The notes: generated from the letters alone by a model not told the origin. Positions 7,691 through 16,146 are shown, numbered from the stretch's first letter. The stretch is 64,000 bases of DNA from Bradyrhizobium sp. CSA112 (GCF_029051645.1 NZ_JAACFS010000015.1:95271-159270); one strand, 5' to 3'. Program-made: numbers and translations.

Positions 7691-8696
7691 ATGAGAGCAC
7701 TTGTCTTAAAGCGTTATGGCAGAGCGGATCAGGTCGCGTTCGTTGATACGCCTCGGCCAGTGCCCAAGCCGGACGAGATTCTCGTTCAGGTTCACGCGGC
7801 CGGTTTGAATCCCATCGACAACATGATTCCGAAAGGAACGTTCAAGCCCATCCTCCGGCTTCAGCTACCAGCCACGCTGGGCAGCGATCTGGCCGGTGTC
7901 GTGGTGGAGGTGGGAAGTCGCGTGACTCGCTTCAAGCCGGGCGACGCCGTCTTCGCCAGCATCTTCGACCTGAACGGCACGGGCGCTCTCGCCGAATTTG
8001 CACTTGTGCCCGAGAGCGCCGCCGCGCTCAAGCCGGCAAATCTGGACTTCGTGCAGGCAGCCTCGATCCCGATGGTCGGACTGACGTCGTGGCAAGCGCT
8101 CAAGGAGCGTATGCGCCTCAAGCCAGGTCAAAGGTTGTTCGTCCCCGCGGGGGCCGGCGGTATTGGTACGTTCGCGATCCAGTTCGCGAAATACCTCGGA
8201 GCAAGGGTGGGGACGACGACAAGTACGGGAAATGTGGATCTGGTCCGGAGCCTCGGAGCCGACGAGGTGGTTGATTACAAGAAGCAACAATTTGAGGAAG
8301 TGCTGCAGGACTACGATGCCGTGCTGGGTACAGTCAGGGGCGATGCGATCGAGAAATCCCTTCGGATACTGAAGCCCGGGAGCACTGTCGTCTCGCTCAT
8401 TGGGCCACCGGACGCCGCATTCGCTCGCGCCCGAGGTATGAACTTTTTCATGGTGTTCGTGTTCGGGTTGCTGAGCCGCAAGATAATTCGCCACGCCAAG
8501 AAACGCGGCGTCGCGTATTCGTTCTTGTTCGTACATCCAGACGGCAGCCAGCTCGCGGAGATCGGTGAGCTTCTCAAGGCAGGGCGCATCCGGCCGGTGA
8601 ATCGACAAGGTATTTTCATTTGAACAGGTGAGGGAGGCGCTTGCGTATCTCGAGAAGGGGCGGGCCAAGGGGAAGGTCGTTGTCCAGATGAGGTAA
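7691..8696 (+). pseudogene. NADP-dependent quinone oxidoreductase-like gene with a 3' frameshift
   Basis: From ATG 7691 the frame encodes a zinc-independent MDR protein: an N-terminal GroES-like part with H-A-A-G-L-N-P-I-D near residue 35, and the nucleotide motif A-G-A-G-G-I-G at residues 153-159. It stops at 8621-8623 after 310 residues. The normal family ending F-E-Q-V-R-E-A-L-A-Y-L-E-K-G-R-A-K-G-K-V is encoded immediately after, in another frame, up to a TAA at 8694-8696. One extra A in GTGAATCGAC at about 8600-8601 explains this. The truncated product lacks about 25 residues and may or may not fold. A sequencing error is possible. Confidence 0.85.
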
Positions 8697-8756
8697 CGGC
8701 GTCGAAAGGAATCACTGACGGAGCAGGACGTAATGTCACCGCAGCAAGGAGATCCG

Positions 8757-9569
8757 ATGCCGCAAGATCACATTCGAGCACGCAACATGACTCAATCCGA
8801 CAGAGACGAAATCCAACCTACCGTCCAGGGCGTTGCGCTCATTGTCGGGGGCGGCCCGGGCATCAGCTCAAGCTGCGCCAGGCTGTTCGCGGAAAACGGC
8901 ATGCGTGTCGGCGTCGCAGCCAGGAATCCAGAAAAGGCGGTTCTTGAGACTCTCGAGAAGATGCATGGCGTACGCCGATACGCCTGCGATGCAAGCGAAC
9001 CGGCGGCCGTTGAGCGGTTGTTCGAGAACGTCGTTCGAGACATGGGGATGCCGAGGCTTGTCGTGCATAACATCGATGGCCGCGTTCCTGGCATTTTCCG
9101 CAAGAGCGTTGTCGAAGCCGACCCGGTCATGGCGTTCGAAACGCTTCGAAACGCGGCGTTCAGCGCGTTACTGGTAGGTCAGCAGGCAGCTCGACTCATG
9201 CTGGGAAACCAACCCGACGCCAACGGCGCCAAAGGAACGATCATCTTCACGAACGCCAGCGCGGCGCTGAAAGGCTTCCCATCGAGCGGCGCCTTTGCAA
9301 TGGCGTGTCATGCCAAGTCCGGACTCGCGCAGAGCATGGCAAGAGAACTGATGCCGCAGGGTATCCACGTCGCGAATGTGCCGATCGACGCCGCGATCGG
9401 CTGGACTCAGGAGGACGGGACCCGTGCGCACCGGCTGGCGGGAACGACTGTCGACGACAACATGGCCGACCCCGACCATATCGCCGAAACCTATCTGCAA
9501 CTGCACCGCCAGCATCGGTCGACATGGGCGTTCGAAGTCGTGCTCCGACCGTGGGTCGAGAAATGGTGA
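8757..9569 (+). CDS. Atypical SDR-family protein lacking the catalytic tyrosine
   Basis: The product is 270 residues from ATG 8757, which has AAGGAG six bases upstream; an upstream in-frame ATG at 8733 has no such site. The fold is SDR, with the glycine motif G-G-G-P-G-I-S (residues 31-37), a mid-region A-R-E-L-M-P-Q-G-I-H-V and a normal C-terminal end. The catalytic region reads N-A-S then A-F-A-M-A-C-H-A-K-S, so Lys is present but the residue four before it is Ala, not Tyr. N-N-A-G is replaced by H-N-I-D-G. A divergent reductase subfamily or a binding-only role are both possible. It is third in the TetR-linked cluster. Confidence 0.87.
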   Translation: MPQDHIRARNMTQSDRDEIQPTVQGVALIVGGGPGISSSCARLFAENGMRVGVAARNPEKAVLETLEKMHGVRRYACDASEPAAVERLFENVVRDMGMPRLVVHNIDGRVPGIFRKSVVEADPVMAFETLRNAAFSALLVGQQAARLMLGNQPDANGAKGTIIFTNASAALKGFPSSGAFAMACHAKSGLAQSMARELMPQGIHVANVPIDAAIGWTQEDGTRAHRLAGTTVDDNMADPDHIAETYLQLHRQHRSTWAFEVVLRPWVEKW

Positions 9570-9886
9570 CCAGCAAGTGTAGCCCGGATGAGTGAAACGA
9601 CATCCGGGTTTGGTTATATCAATTAAGTGTCACCGTGATCCCTCGTTCATGGCACCAGACCCCGCGGCAGCATTCGTAATGCGGCGTCGCCGATCGAAAA
9701 TATTTGACATCGAGCACTCGATCGGATCGAGGAACTCAGCAAAGCATCTGCGCGTTTGCGCTCGTGGTGGTGTGCGGGCCGCCACTGCACGGTGCGGACC
9801 GACTATGGCGTTTGCATCAATCGCTGGATCGTCCGACCGGCGTGGCCGCTGCAGGCTATCGCAGCAAATGTCCAAAGGTAACGCTC
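9570..9886. other. Gap of about 320 bases without a supported gene
   Basis: The first 40 bases hold a small inverted repeat with TAGCCCGGATGAGTGAAACG and CATCCGGG (family H). The rest has open frames in several directions, but none has family character or a ribosome binding site. An in-frame extension of the next gene back to ATG 9704 crosses this area but reads as low-quality Arg/Cys-rich sequence. Confidence 0.6.
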
Positions 9887-11029
9887 TTGATCAGATCGCG
9901 GTCTTACTGCGCGTCTCGTGCAATTCTGGCGCTCCTGCTCGTCTTCCTGCCCGGTTTGGCGTCAGCGGTTATGACCGGCCCTGATACGGATTCCCGGGTT
10001 GAAGATATCATGGCTGCCAACATCGCGCCCGAGGCAACGGCCGATCATGCGGGCGGGCTTGCATCCGTTGTCTACGTCGCCGGCCACACGCGGTTCTTTA
10101 GCTACGGCCTTGCCGATCAAGCGGAGAAGCGTCCAATCACGCCGGACGCGCTGTTCAATGTCGCGTCGCTTCGCAAGGTGTTTGAGGCTGCACTGGTCGC
10201 GCTCGGAACGCTTCGCGGCGAGTTGCGGCTGGACGATCCGGTCAGCAAATATGTCGGGGAACTGCAGGGCGACTATATTCGCCGGGTCACGATCGGCGAA
10301 CTCGCCGCCCATACTTCCGGCCTGTTGTTGCCGACGGATCACCCGCCCTGGCCCAACGCGTCGTATTCGTTGGCCGAATTCATCGACATGCTCAACGTTT
10401 GGACGCCGCCCGCGGGCGAAGGGCCGGGCAAGCAACGCATTTATACGCACGCCGGTTACGTGCTGCTGCAGCTCGCGCTCGAGCGTCGGTACGGGCTTCC
10501 TATCGACAAGCTCATCGAGAGCCGTATCCTGCGGCCCCTCAATATGAATTCGACGCTGCTCCCCGAACGGGGGCCGGACCGCCGCGCCATCATGGGTCCG
10601 GCGCTGATGCAACGCGTCGTCCAGGGCTATTCCGATAACGGCATGCCAATCGGTCCGCGGGGCAACCAGCAGGGCTATTTTGAATTCCCCGGCACCGGGC
10701 AGATGTTCACTTCAGCGCGGGATCTCGCGATCTTCCTCGCGGCCTGCCTCGGCGATGGCGCGGCCGATCCGCAGCTACGTGAGGCTTTACAGATGACGCA
10801 GCGTGAAATGTTCCGTGTCAGCGAGCAGTTCGGACAGGCGATGGCTTGGGAAACCATCGATGTGGACGGAGTAGGCATCGTCGACAAGCCGGGCGGCCTC
10901 AACAATGCGACGGCCTATGTGGGGCTCGTACCCGGGCGCAAGGTTGGCGTCGTCCTGCTCGCCAACCGCGGCGAGTTTCCGCACGAAATCGCCCGCTACC
11001 GTGTGCTTCCAGCATTGTCGCGATTGTAG
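9887..11029 (+). CDS. Exported serine hydrolase, class C beta-lactamase / esterase family
   Basis: I chose the TTG at 9887 because a signal peptide begins there (R-S-R-S then A-I-L-A-L-L-L-V-F-L-P-G-L-A-S-A) and AAAGG lies upstream; this gives 380 residues, the usual size. The catalytic motif S-L-R-K is at 94-97 (S-x-x-K). The second motif reads Y-T-H where AmpC has Y-x-N, and the KTG box reads K-P-G-G. A periplasmic esterase, D-aminopeptidase or beta-lactamase role are all possible; true AmpC activity looks less likely with the altered second motif. It stands alone after the SDR cluster. Confidence 0.85.
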   Translation: MIRSRSYCASRAILALLLVFLPGLASAVMTGPDTDSRVEDIMAANIAPEATADHAGGLASVVYVAGHTRFFSYGLADQAEKRPITPDALFNVASLRKVFEAALVALGTLRGELRLDDPVSKYVGELQGDYIRRVTIGELAAHTSGLLLPTDHPPWPNASYSLAEFIDMLNVWTPPAGEGPGKQRIYTHAGYVLLQLALERRYGLPIDKLIESRILRPLNMNSTLLPERGPDRRAIMGPALMQRVVQGYSDNGMPIGPRGNQQGYFEFPGTGQMFTSARDLAIFLAACLGDGAADPQLREALQMTQREMFRVSEQFGQAMAWETIDVDGVGIVDKPGGLNNATAYVGLVPGRKVGVVLLANRGEFPHEIARYRVLPALSRL

Positions 11030-11370
11030 ATGCGAGCCACGGTGGTGAGCTACGGTGACGGGTTGCAGGTTGGAACCGAACACAATTTCTGCGTCGGCAA
11101 CCGGACATTGCATCACAATGAGTCGATCGCGATAAACAAATCACAATAACGCCCGGTCGATGGCCTACAGCGGCGGAGCTAGCTTGGCGCGATCCAGCGA
11201 TCCCTTGTTCTCGGCCGAAATACCGCGAGAAGGACAACGCGCCGATTCCGCGATAGCGGAGCGACGCGGCGCCTGATCCATGCCGGCGCGAGCCGGGTGC
11301 AACATCTGCCACATATGCAGGCCGGCGTCGCTGGCCGCCCGACCTGCTGCGCAAAGAGCAGGAGGCTCTC
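11030..11370. other. Intergenic stretch with no gene seen
   Basis: About 340 bases lie between the serine hydrolase and the RTX gene. No open frame with a plausible start or family likeness was found on either strand, and no strong hairpin was noted. AGGAGG just before 11371 is the ribosome binding site of the next gene. Confidence 0.6.
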
Positions 11371-12609
11371 ATGTCTACAGCGTTCCGCGTGGTTCTCGAA
11401 GGCACTCAGGAAGTTCCTCCGAACAACTCGACTGCAAGCGGTCTCGGCACCGTCATCTTTGACAGCACGGAAATTGCCGCGAGCTATACGTTTCGGATCG
11501 AGGGCGTCGATTACGGCCCGATTACGGGTGGTCCGGCCCAGACGCCATCGACCTCAGACGACGTCATCTCCACGCATTTTCACAATCAGGTGCGAGGAGT
11601 AAACGGGCCCGTTGTCTTCGGGCAGATCAACCCGGCACAGGACGGCGATGATCTCAGCATCGCCCTGAATACGGATGGCTCCTGGACGGTGAGTGGCCGA
11701 TGGGAGACGACGGACCCCGCCAGCGTTCCAATCACTGACTTCGCCGACGAATTCGGCACAGCTCCGGTCGGATCGGAGATCCCAATCTATTTCAACGTCC
11801 ATACGAATCAATTTCAGGGAGGCGAGATCCGGGGTCAGTTGATCGCAATCGCAGATGACAACGACAACGTTGTCGTCGGAACGCCGGGCGACGATTTCCT
11901 TCCCGGGCTCGGCGGCAATGACATCATCCGTGGCCTTGCCGGGAACGACAGACTTGAAGGCGGCGACGGCGACGACATTATCAGGGGCGGCCAGGGAAAC
12001 GACGATATCAATACAGGCGCTGGCAATGACCTGGTTTTCGGCGGTCAAGGCAACGACACCGTCGGCGGCATGGCCGGAATGGATACCGTCTTCGGCGGTG
12101 CCGGCGATGACTTCATCGCCTGGAACGATCCTACGGGCGATACCGTGTTCGGGGACGCCGGGAATGACACGCTGCGAGGCGGCGACGTTGCCGCCGACAC
12201 GATCTTTGGTGGTAACGGTGACGACCTCATCCGGGCGGTCGCCAACCAGCAGTTGGCGGATCACGCGCCCGACCGTCTGTTCGGAGACCGCGGCAATGAC
12301 ACCATCTTCGGCGGCAATGCTGGTGATACGATCGAAGGCGGCGCCGGCGACGACACCCTCGCGGGTTTCGGTGGAGCTGATCAGTTTATCTTTCGCGAGA
12401 CTGAGCGAGGCAATGATACCATTACCGACTTCGACGTAACGCAGGACGTCGCGGTGTTGGAAGGCTTCGGAGCAGACTTCGACCCGCTGGACAATCTGAG
12501 CGCGTCAGCGTCGGGCACCACCCTTGATCTCGGCGAGGGCAATCAGGTGCTGTTCTTGGGTCTTCTTCCGAACGAGTTGAACGCCGCGAATTTCCTCGTA
12601 ACCGCTTGA
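11371..12609 (+). CDS. CHRD-domain protein with RTX calcium-binding repeats, probable type I secretion substrate
   Basis: This 412-residue protein has an N-terminal CHRD domain (about residues 3-165, with E-G-T-Q-E-V-P-P near the start and H-F-H-N-Q and H-T-N-Q-F-Q-G-G-E-I-R-G-Q-L later). About ten RTX nonapeptides of the G-G-x-G-N-D type follow, from about residue 172 to 335. The C-terminus has D-x-F-I-F then G-N-D-T-I-T-D-F-D and ends A-N-F-L-V-T-A, typical of uncleaved type I secretion signals. There is no N-terminal signal peptide. AGGAGG precedes the ATG. No ABC/MFP secretion genes are nearby, so export must use a system encoded elsewhere. Its extracellular role is unknown. Confidence 0.92.
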   Translation: MSTAFRVVLEGTQEVPPNNSTASGLGTVIFDSTEIAASYTFRIEGVDYGPITGGPAQTPSTSDDVISTHFHNQVRGVNGPVVFGQINPAQDGDDLSIALNTDGSWTVSGRWETTDPASVPITDFADEFGTAPVGSEIPIYFNVHTNQFQGGEIRGQLIAIADDNDNVVVGTPGDDFLPGLGGNDIIRGLAGNDRLEGGDGDDIIRGGQGNDDINTGAGNDLVFGGQGNDTVGGMAGMDTVFGGAGDDFIAWNDPTGDTVFGDAGNDTLRGGDVAADTIFGGNGDDLIRAVANQQLADHAPDRLFGDRGNDTIFGGNAGDTIEGGAGDDTLAGFGGADQFIFRETERGNDTITDFDVTQDVAVLEGFGADFDPLDNLSASASGTTLDLGEGNQVLFLGLLPNELNAANFLVTA

Positions 12610-12800
12610 GGTGGCGCGGGCGGGCCGGATCTCCGGCCCGCCTCCGCGCGCCTGTTGGTTTGGCACTGCTCTCGTCGCGCTCGATCACCGCGGCCCCCGC
12701 CGCGAGGCGAGGGATTCGAGCCGCGCCCTGCGAACGACATTCTGGGCACTGCTGCCGGCTGATTTGCCTCAAGCGCAACGGCAAACTGCAGTTCGCTCTC

Positions 12801-12930
12801 GCAGGGACCCATACTCCGCGGCCTCTCTTGTTGGAAAAGGCAGATAGTAACGACTGTGCAAAACAAGCGAGGCCGGAGGCTATGGATCCCTGCGCCCCGT
12901 GCGCAATTGCGCACTAGGCAGGGACGACGT
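12801..12930. repeat. Palindromic intergenic repeat, family D (copy 2)
   Basis: The segment runs from a GCAGGGACCCATACTCCG arm to the opposite arm TGGATCCCTGCG and a closing GGCAGGGACGACG. It is related to the copy at 4561-4688 and lies between the RTX gene and the convergent ferritin-like gene. Confidence 0.7.
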
Positions 12931-12957
12931 AAGCGCCTCGCTTCAATCAGCCTGCCC

Positions 12958-13452
12958 TCACGCTGCCAGCGCATCCGGATTGACTTCGCCCTTGGCGATG
13001 TCGGTGAGAATGGCGTCGGCCTCTTTCTCTTCCAGCAGGCTGTCGTGCAAGATCATCTGGTCGTCACGCAGTTCGAGCTGGCCGGCTAGCGCGGCGGCTG
13101 AGCCGTAGGCGGCGATCTCGTAATGCTCGAGCTTCTGCGCGGATGCGATCAGGCCCGCATCGCGAAGATCGTCGCCTTCCAGGATGCCGAGCATCTTGCG
13201 GGTTTCACTGATGAGGCCCTGCATGGCCTGATCGACATGCGCCGTCGAGTCTGCGTCATGTCTGCGCAGGATGCCGACAAGGCGTTCCTTCTGCCGCATT
13301 GTCTCCGCATGATGATCCACCAGCGCATCCTTCAACGCCGGATGGGCTGCGGCAGCCGCCATGCGGAGCAGCGCTTCCGCAAGCTGCTCCTCCATACTCA
13401 CCAGTTCCTGCAGTTCGGCGAGGTACATGTCCTTGAAATTGCTGATTTCCAT
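12958..13452 (-). CDS. YciE/YciF-like (DUF892) ferritin-fold protein
   Basis: A 164-residue protein starts M-E-I-S-N-F-K-D-M-Y-L-A-E-L-Q-E-L with GAGG eight bases upstream; longer in-frame starts lack this. It shows the DUF892 pattern: E-x-Q-L at about 21-24, A-x-x-H-P-A-L-K-D-A-L, a repeated second half with A-G-L-I-A-S-A-Q-K-L-E-H-Y-E-I-A-A-Y-G, and a final E-E-K-E-A-D. Members form four-helix ferritin-like bundles with a di-metal site of Glu and His residues and are induced by stress in enterobacteria. The physiological role is unclear. It stands alone and is divergent from a small orphan gene. Confidence 0.9.
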   Translation of the reverse strand: MEISNFKDMYLAELQELVSMEEQLAEALLRMAAAAAHPALKDALVDHHAETMRQKERLVGILRRHDADSTAHVDQAMQGLISETRKMLGILEGDDLRDAGLIASAQKLEHYEIAAYGSAAALAGQLELRDDQMILHDSLLEEKEADAILTDIAKGEVNPDALAA

Positions 13453-13617
13453 GACGAAATCCTCATCATTGGATGTGTACGGGGCTTCCGGGCCGTCGCA
13501 GAATTCCGGAAGGGGCGGGCACAGGCTGAGCGGCCTTTTCGCGTTCCAGGCCGACAATCTCTTTCTCAACGAGGCCGCAACGCATCTGGTTCCGGACCAG
13601 ACCTGAGAGGTGCTGCC

Positions 13618-13806
13618 ATGACGGAATGGTATTTTGTTTGGGTCGAAGGTCTGCGGGGGCCGATGCCACAGAAATGGTCATCGGAGGGGCTTTGGGGGCA
13701 GATCGGCCGTCAGGACGTCATTGTTCGCTTTGCGCTGAGCGATGCGGAGGCGCATCTGCCGCTCGACGAGTTGGCGAGGCGGCACCCTATTCCCGACGAA
13801 AGATAG
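13618..13806 (+). CDS. Small protein of unknown function (62 aa)
   Basis: The ATG at 13618 has GAGAGG seven bases upstream. The protein starts M-T-E-W-Y-F-V-W-V-E-G-L-R-G-P-M and ends with L-A-R-R-H-P-I-P-D-E-R. Trp-rich, with no signal peptide or membrane segment. I do not recognise a family; the W-Y-F-V...G-x-x-G-P start is faintly like a GYF_2-type domain, but the rest does not clearly follow. It lies divergent from the ferritin-fold gene. Confidence 0.6.
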   Translation: MTEWYFVWVEGLRGPMPQKWSSEGLWGQIGRQDVIVRFALSDAEAHLPLDELARRHPIPDER

Positions 13807-14132
13807 ATAGAGGTCGCCCGGCAGCGTGCACGTTCCGCAGGGTTCCGCGCGGCCGCAACATTTTCGAGCAGATATTTTGCGGAACATTGCGAATTTAATT
13901 TCGTTGCCCGGTTGAACCGGCGCAAAGAGGCACCACTGTCCCGCATTCAATTCGCGATGCTTGCGGATTTGAATGAGAACTTGCGAACCAGCGCGCGTGC
14001 TGGTGGTGGGGACGAGCGATCAAGATCCGACACCCTTGACGTCTTTCGTATCCTTCGCAGGAAGCAGCCGCGTGGCGGTCCTAGCCGCTTCGCGGTCCTC
14101 GACCAACCCAGAAGCTAGTTAAGGAGTCGTGC
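13807..14132. other. Intergenic stretch, no gene supported
   Basis: About 325 bases of lower GC around 13860-13920 (TTTTCGAGCAGATATTTTGC). A 68-codon frame at 13912-14118 has no ribosome binding site or recognisable content. The final AAGGAG belongs to the next gene. Confidence 0.55.
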
Positions 14133-14423
14133 ATGAAATTGAACTCTGCACAGGTGGAACGCACCTTGAAGCAATTCGAAGCCCAGGCGCTTCCCGACGA
14201 TCATCCGGTGGTCCCGCAACTGGCCAGCATGTTCGGGGATCATACGTTCTTCCTCGACAGCGGCGGGCTCAACGTCCTGGAACCCACCGAGGCTTCCGAG
14301 CCGAACACATCAATCGGCATGATCGTCAACCTTGCCAATTGGAGCGATGAGACGCTGACGAAACTGTCGCCGCACGAGCCCGAGCCCACAGGCGTTATCG
14401 TCAGCCTCGAATCCAAGCACTGA
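14133..14423 (+). CDS. Conserved-looking hypothetical protein (96 aa)
   Basis: The ATG is preceded by AAGGAG with seven bases spacing. The protein opens with a helical stretch (A-Q-V-E-R-T-L-K-Q-F), then D-D-H-P-V-V-P-Q-L and G-D-H-T-F-F-L-D-S-G-G-L-N-V-L. It has no Cys, no signal peptide and no membrane segment. Composition and start site indicate a real gene, but I do not know the family. It is followed by about 200 bases without a gene. Confidence 0.75.
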   Translation: MKLNSAQVERTLKQFEAQALPDDHPVVPQLASMFGDHTFFLDSGGLNVLEPTEASEPNTSIGMIVNLANWSDETLTKLSPHEPEPTGVIVSLESKH

Positions 14424-14626
14424 AGCTGGAGGCGATCATTTCGCGGCGGGGCCGGTCACCACGTATCAGGCCGGACCCGCACCGCGATCTGTCAGGTCCC
14501 GCCCGTGGCGCATTCGTGCGCGGCCTCTTCCGCTGCATCCAACCGCTGTTGTAGCGGCTGGCCGTAGCTGTTCGGGCAAGTGATGCGCTTGTGCAGAGAT
14601 GCTCTTGTGCAGAATGGCGGCGCTGC

Positions 14627-14887
14627 TCAGGCTTCGAAATGAACCCCGATCCGCTTCTCTTTGCGCCAGACGACGCGGCACGGCAGATGGAGGTGGTCGG
14701 CTTCGATCACCAGGGTGAAGCGTTCGGGAATGCCGACGGGGGAGATCACCTCGAGCGCGGCGCCGGTTTCGGAAAGATTGCGGACCGTGCAATCGAAGGC
14801 GGCACCGCCGCCAAACGCTATCTTGCCCGATTTCAATAACCGCCGCCGTGGTGCTATTCTGTGCTCGTCCACCACATGGACCTCCAC
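14627..14887 (-). CDS. PilZ-domain protein (c-di-GMP binding)
   Basis: A stand-alone PilZ domain of 86 residues. The two c-di-GMP-binding motifs are intact: R-x-x-x-R at 10-14 (with R-R-R following) and N-L-S-E-T-G, matching [D/N]-x-S-x-x-G. The end reads C-R-V-V-W-R-x-x-x-R-I-G-V-H-F. Such single-domain proteins act as cytoplasmic c-di-GMP receptors, often for motility or polysaccharide control. The partner is not encoded next door. A degenerate EAL protein is encoded at 21014-22231, but no direct link can be shown. Confidence 0.92.
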   Translation of the reverse strand: MEVHVVDEHRIAPRRRLLKSGKIAFGGGAAFDCTVRNLSETGAALEVISPVGIPERFTLVIEADHLHLPCRVVWRKEKRIGVHFEA

Positions 14888-15008
14888 ATGGATCTCCGCC
14901 TGAACAGGGAGGTTTAGACGCGCGAGGTTACCATCCCGTTACAGGTTACTGTCCGATTACGAGCGTTCCAGCCTTGATACAGCGCAAAGTGGTGGCCCGC
15001 CAATCGGC

Positions 15009-16031
15009 TCATCGGGCATGGCCGTCCGTCCGCGCCCGCCGCCCCTCGATCGGATAGGCCGGATCATTGAACCCCGGCGTCGATGGATGGCCGCTCACCA
15101 CGAGTTGATCGATCAACGCCTCGTCCTCGGCCGTGAAGCGGTAGTCGAGCGCCTTGACGTAATCGTCCCATTGTTCCTCGGTTCGCGGACCCGCGATCAC
15201 CCCGCTCACGAACGACGAATTCAGCACCCATGACACGGCGAACTGCCCGGCGGTGATGCCGCGGGCCTCGGCGTGCCGCTTGATCTCCTGTGCAAGCTGC
15301 AGCGATTCCGGCCGCCACTCGGTCTGCATCATTCGCTTGTCGGCGCGGCCGGCGCGGGTTTCCTTGTCGGGCGCCGCATCCGGCTTGTACTTGCCGGTCA
15401 GCACACCGCGCGCCAGCGGGCTATAGGGCACGATGCCGAGGCCGTAATAGCCGCAGGCCGGGAAGTGCTCGACCTCGGGCATCCGGTTCATCGCGTTGTA
15501 ATAGGGCTGGCTGACGATCGGGCGATCGATGCCGCTCTTGTCGCAGATGTTGCAGATCTCGGCGACACGCCAGGCGCGGTAGTTCGAGACGCCGAAATAG
15601 CGAATTTTGCCCTGGCGCATCAGATCGCCCATGGCGCGCACCGTCTCCTCCAGCGGCGTCGCGTGGTCCTCCTTGTGCAGGTAGTAAATGTCGATGTGGT
15701 CGGTGCCGAGCCGTTTCAAGCTTTCGTCCGCCGCCTGCAGCACCCAGCGCCGCGACAGCCCGCCGCGATTGGGATCGTCGCCGATCTGGTTGGCGAGCTT
15801 TGTCGCGAGGATCCAGTTGTGCCTGTTGTTGGAAATGGCGCGGCCGACCACCTGCTCGGACTGGCCGCCATTATAGGCGTCCGCGGTATCGATGAAGTTG
15901 ATGCCGGCCTCGCGCGCGCGTCCCACGATGCGCGACGACGTCGCCTCGTCGGTTGGTCCGCCGAACATCATGGTGCCCAGACAGATCGGCGAAATCTTCA
16001 GGCCGCTGCGGCCGAGGTGGCGGTATTGCAT
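15009..16031 (-). CDS. Aldo/keto reductase
   Basis: The product is 340 residues from the M-Q-Y-R-H-L-G start, which has GAGGAG ahead of it; the longer frame has no such site. The aldo/keto reductase features are present: L-G-x-S-G-L-K-I-S near the start, F-I-D-T-A-D-A-Y near residue 50 with catalytic Asp and Tyr, K near 80 (A-T-K-L), and the H of Y-Y-L-H-K-E-D-H. Cofactor-binding S-P-L-A-R-G-V-L-T-G-K lies in the second half. It most resembles the YajO/YghZ-like group (AKR11-14), which reduces aldehydes with NADPH. Substrate unknown; no operon partner. Confidence 0.93.
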   Translation of the reverse strand: MQYRHLGRSGLKISPICLGTMMFGGPTDEATSSRIVGRAREAGINFIDTADAYNGGQSEQVVGRAISNNRHNWILATKLANQIGDDPNRGGLSRRWVLQAADESLKRLGTDHIDIYYLHKEDHATPLEETVRAMGDLMRQGKIRYFGVSNYRAWRVAEICNICDKSGIDRPIVSQPYYNAMNRMPEVEHFPACGYYGLGIVPYSPLARGVLTGKYKPDAAPDKETRAGRADKRMMQTEWRPESLQLAQEIKRHAEARGITAGQFAVSWVLNSSFVSGVIAGPRTEEQWDDYVKALDYRFTAEDEALIDQLVVSGHPSTPGFNDPAYPIEGRRARTDGHAR

Positions 16032-16053
16032 CAATCGCTCCTCAATCTCGACC

Positions 16054-16135
16054 GTCATTCCGGGATGGTGCGTTAGCACCAGACCCGGAATCTCGAGATT
16101 CCGGGTTCAATGCTGCGCATTGCCCCGGAATGACG
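16054..16135. repeat. Palindromic intergenic repeat, family A (copy 2)
   Basis: It begins GTCATTCCGGGATGGTGCG and ends CCCCGGAATGAC. The centre CCGGAATCTCGAGATTCCGG is a perfect 20-base palindrome. It lies just upstream of the aldo/keto reductase start on the opposite side from its coding region. Confidence 0.88.
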
Positions 16136-16146
16136 GCCTCTCTCTC

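Noticed and set aside
9704..9886. Extended N-terminus of the serine hydrolase from ATG 9704
   Set aside because: The extra 61 residues lack protein-like composition and would place the signal peptide inside the protein.
13912..14118. 68-codon plus-strand frame
   Set aside because: No ribosome binding site, no family likeness and lower coding quality than its neighbours.
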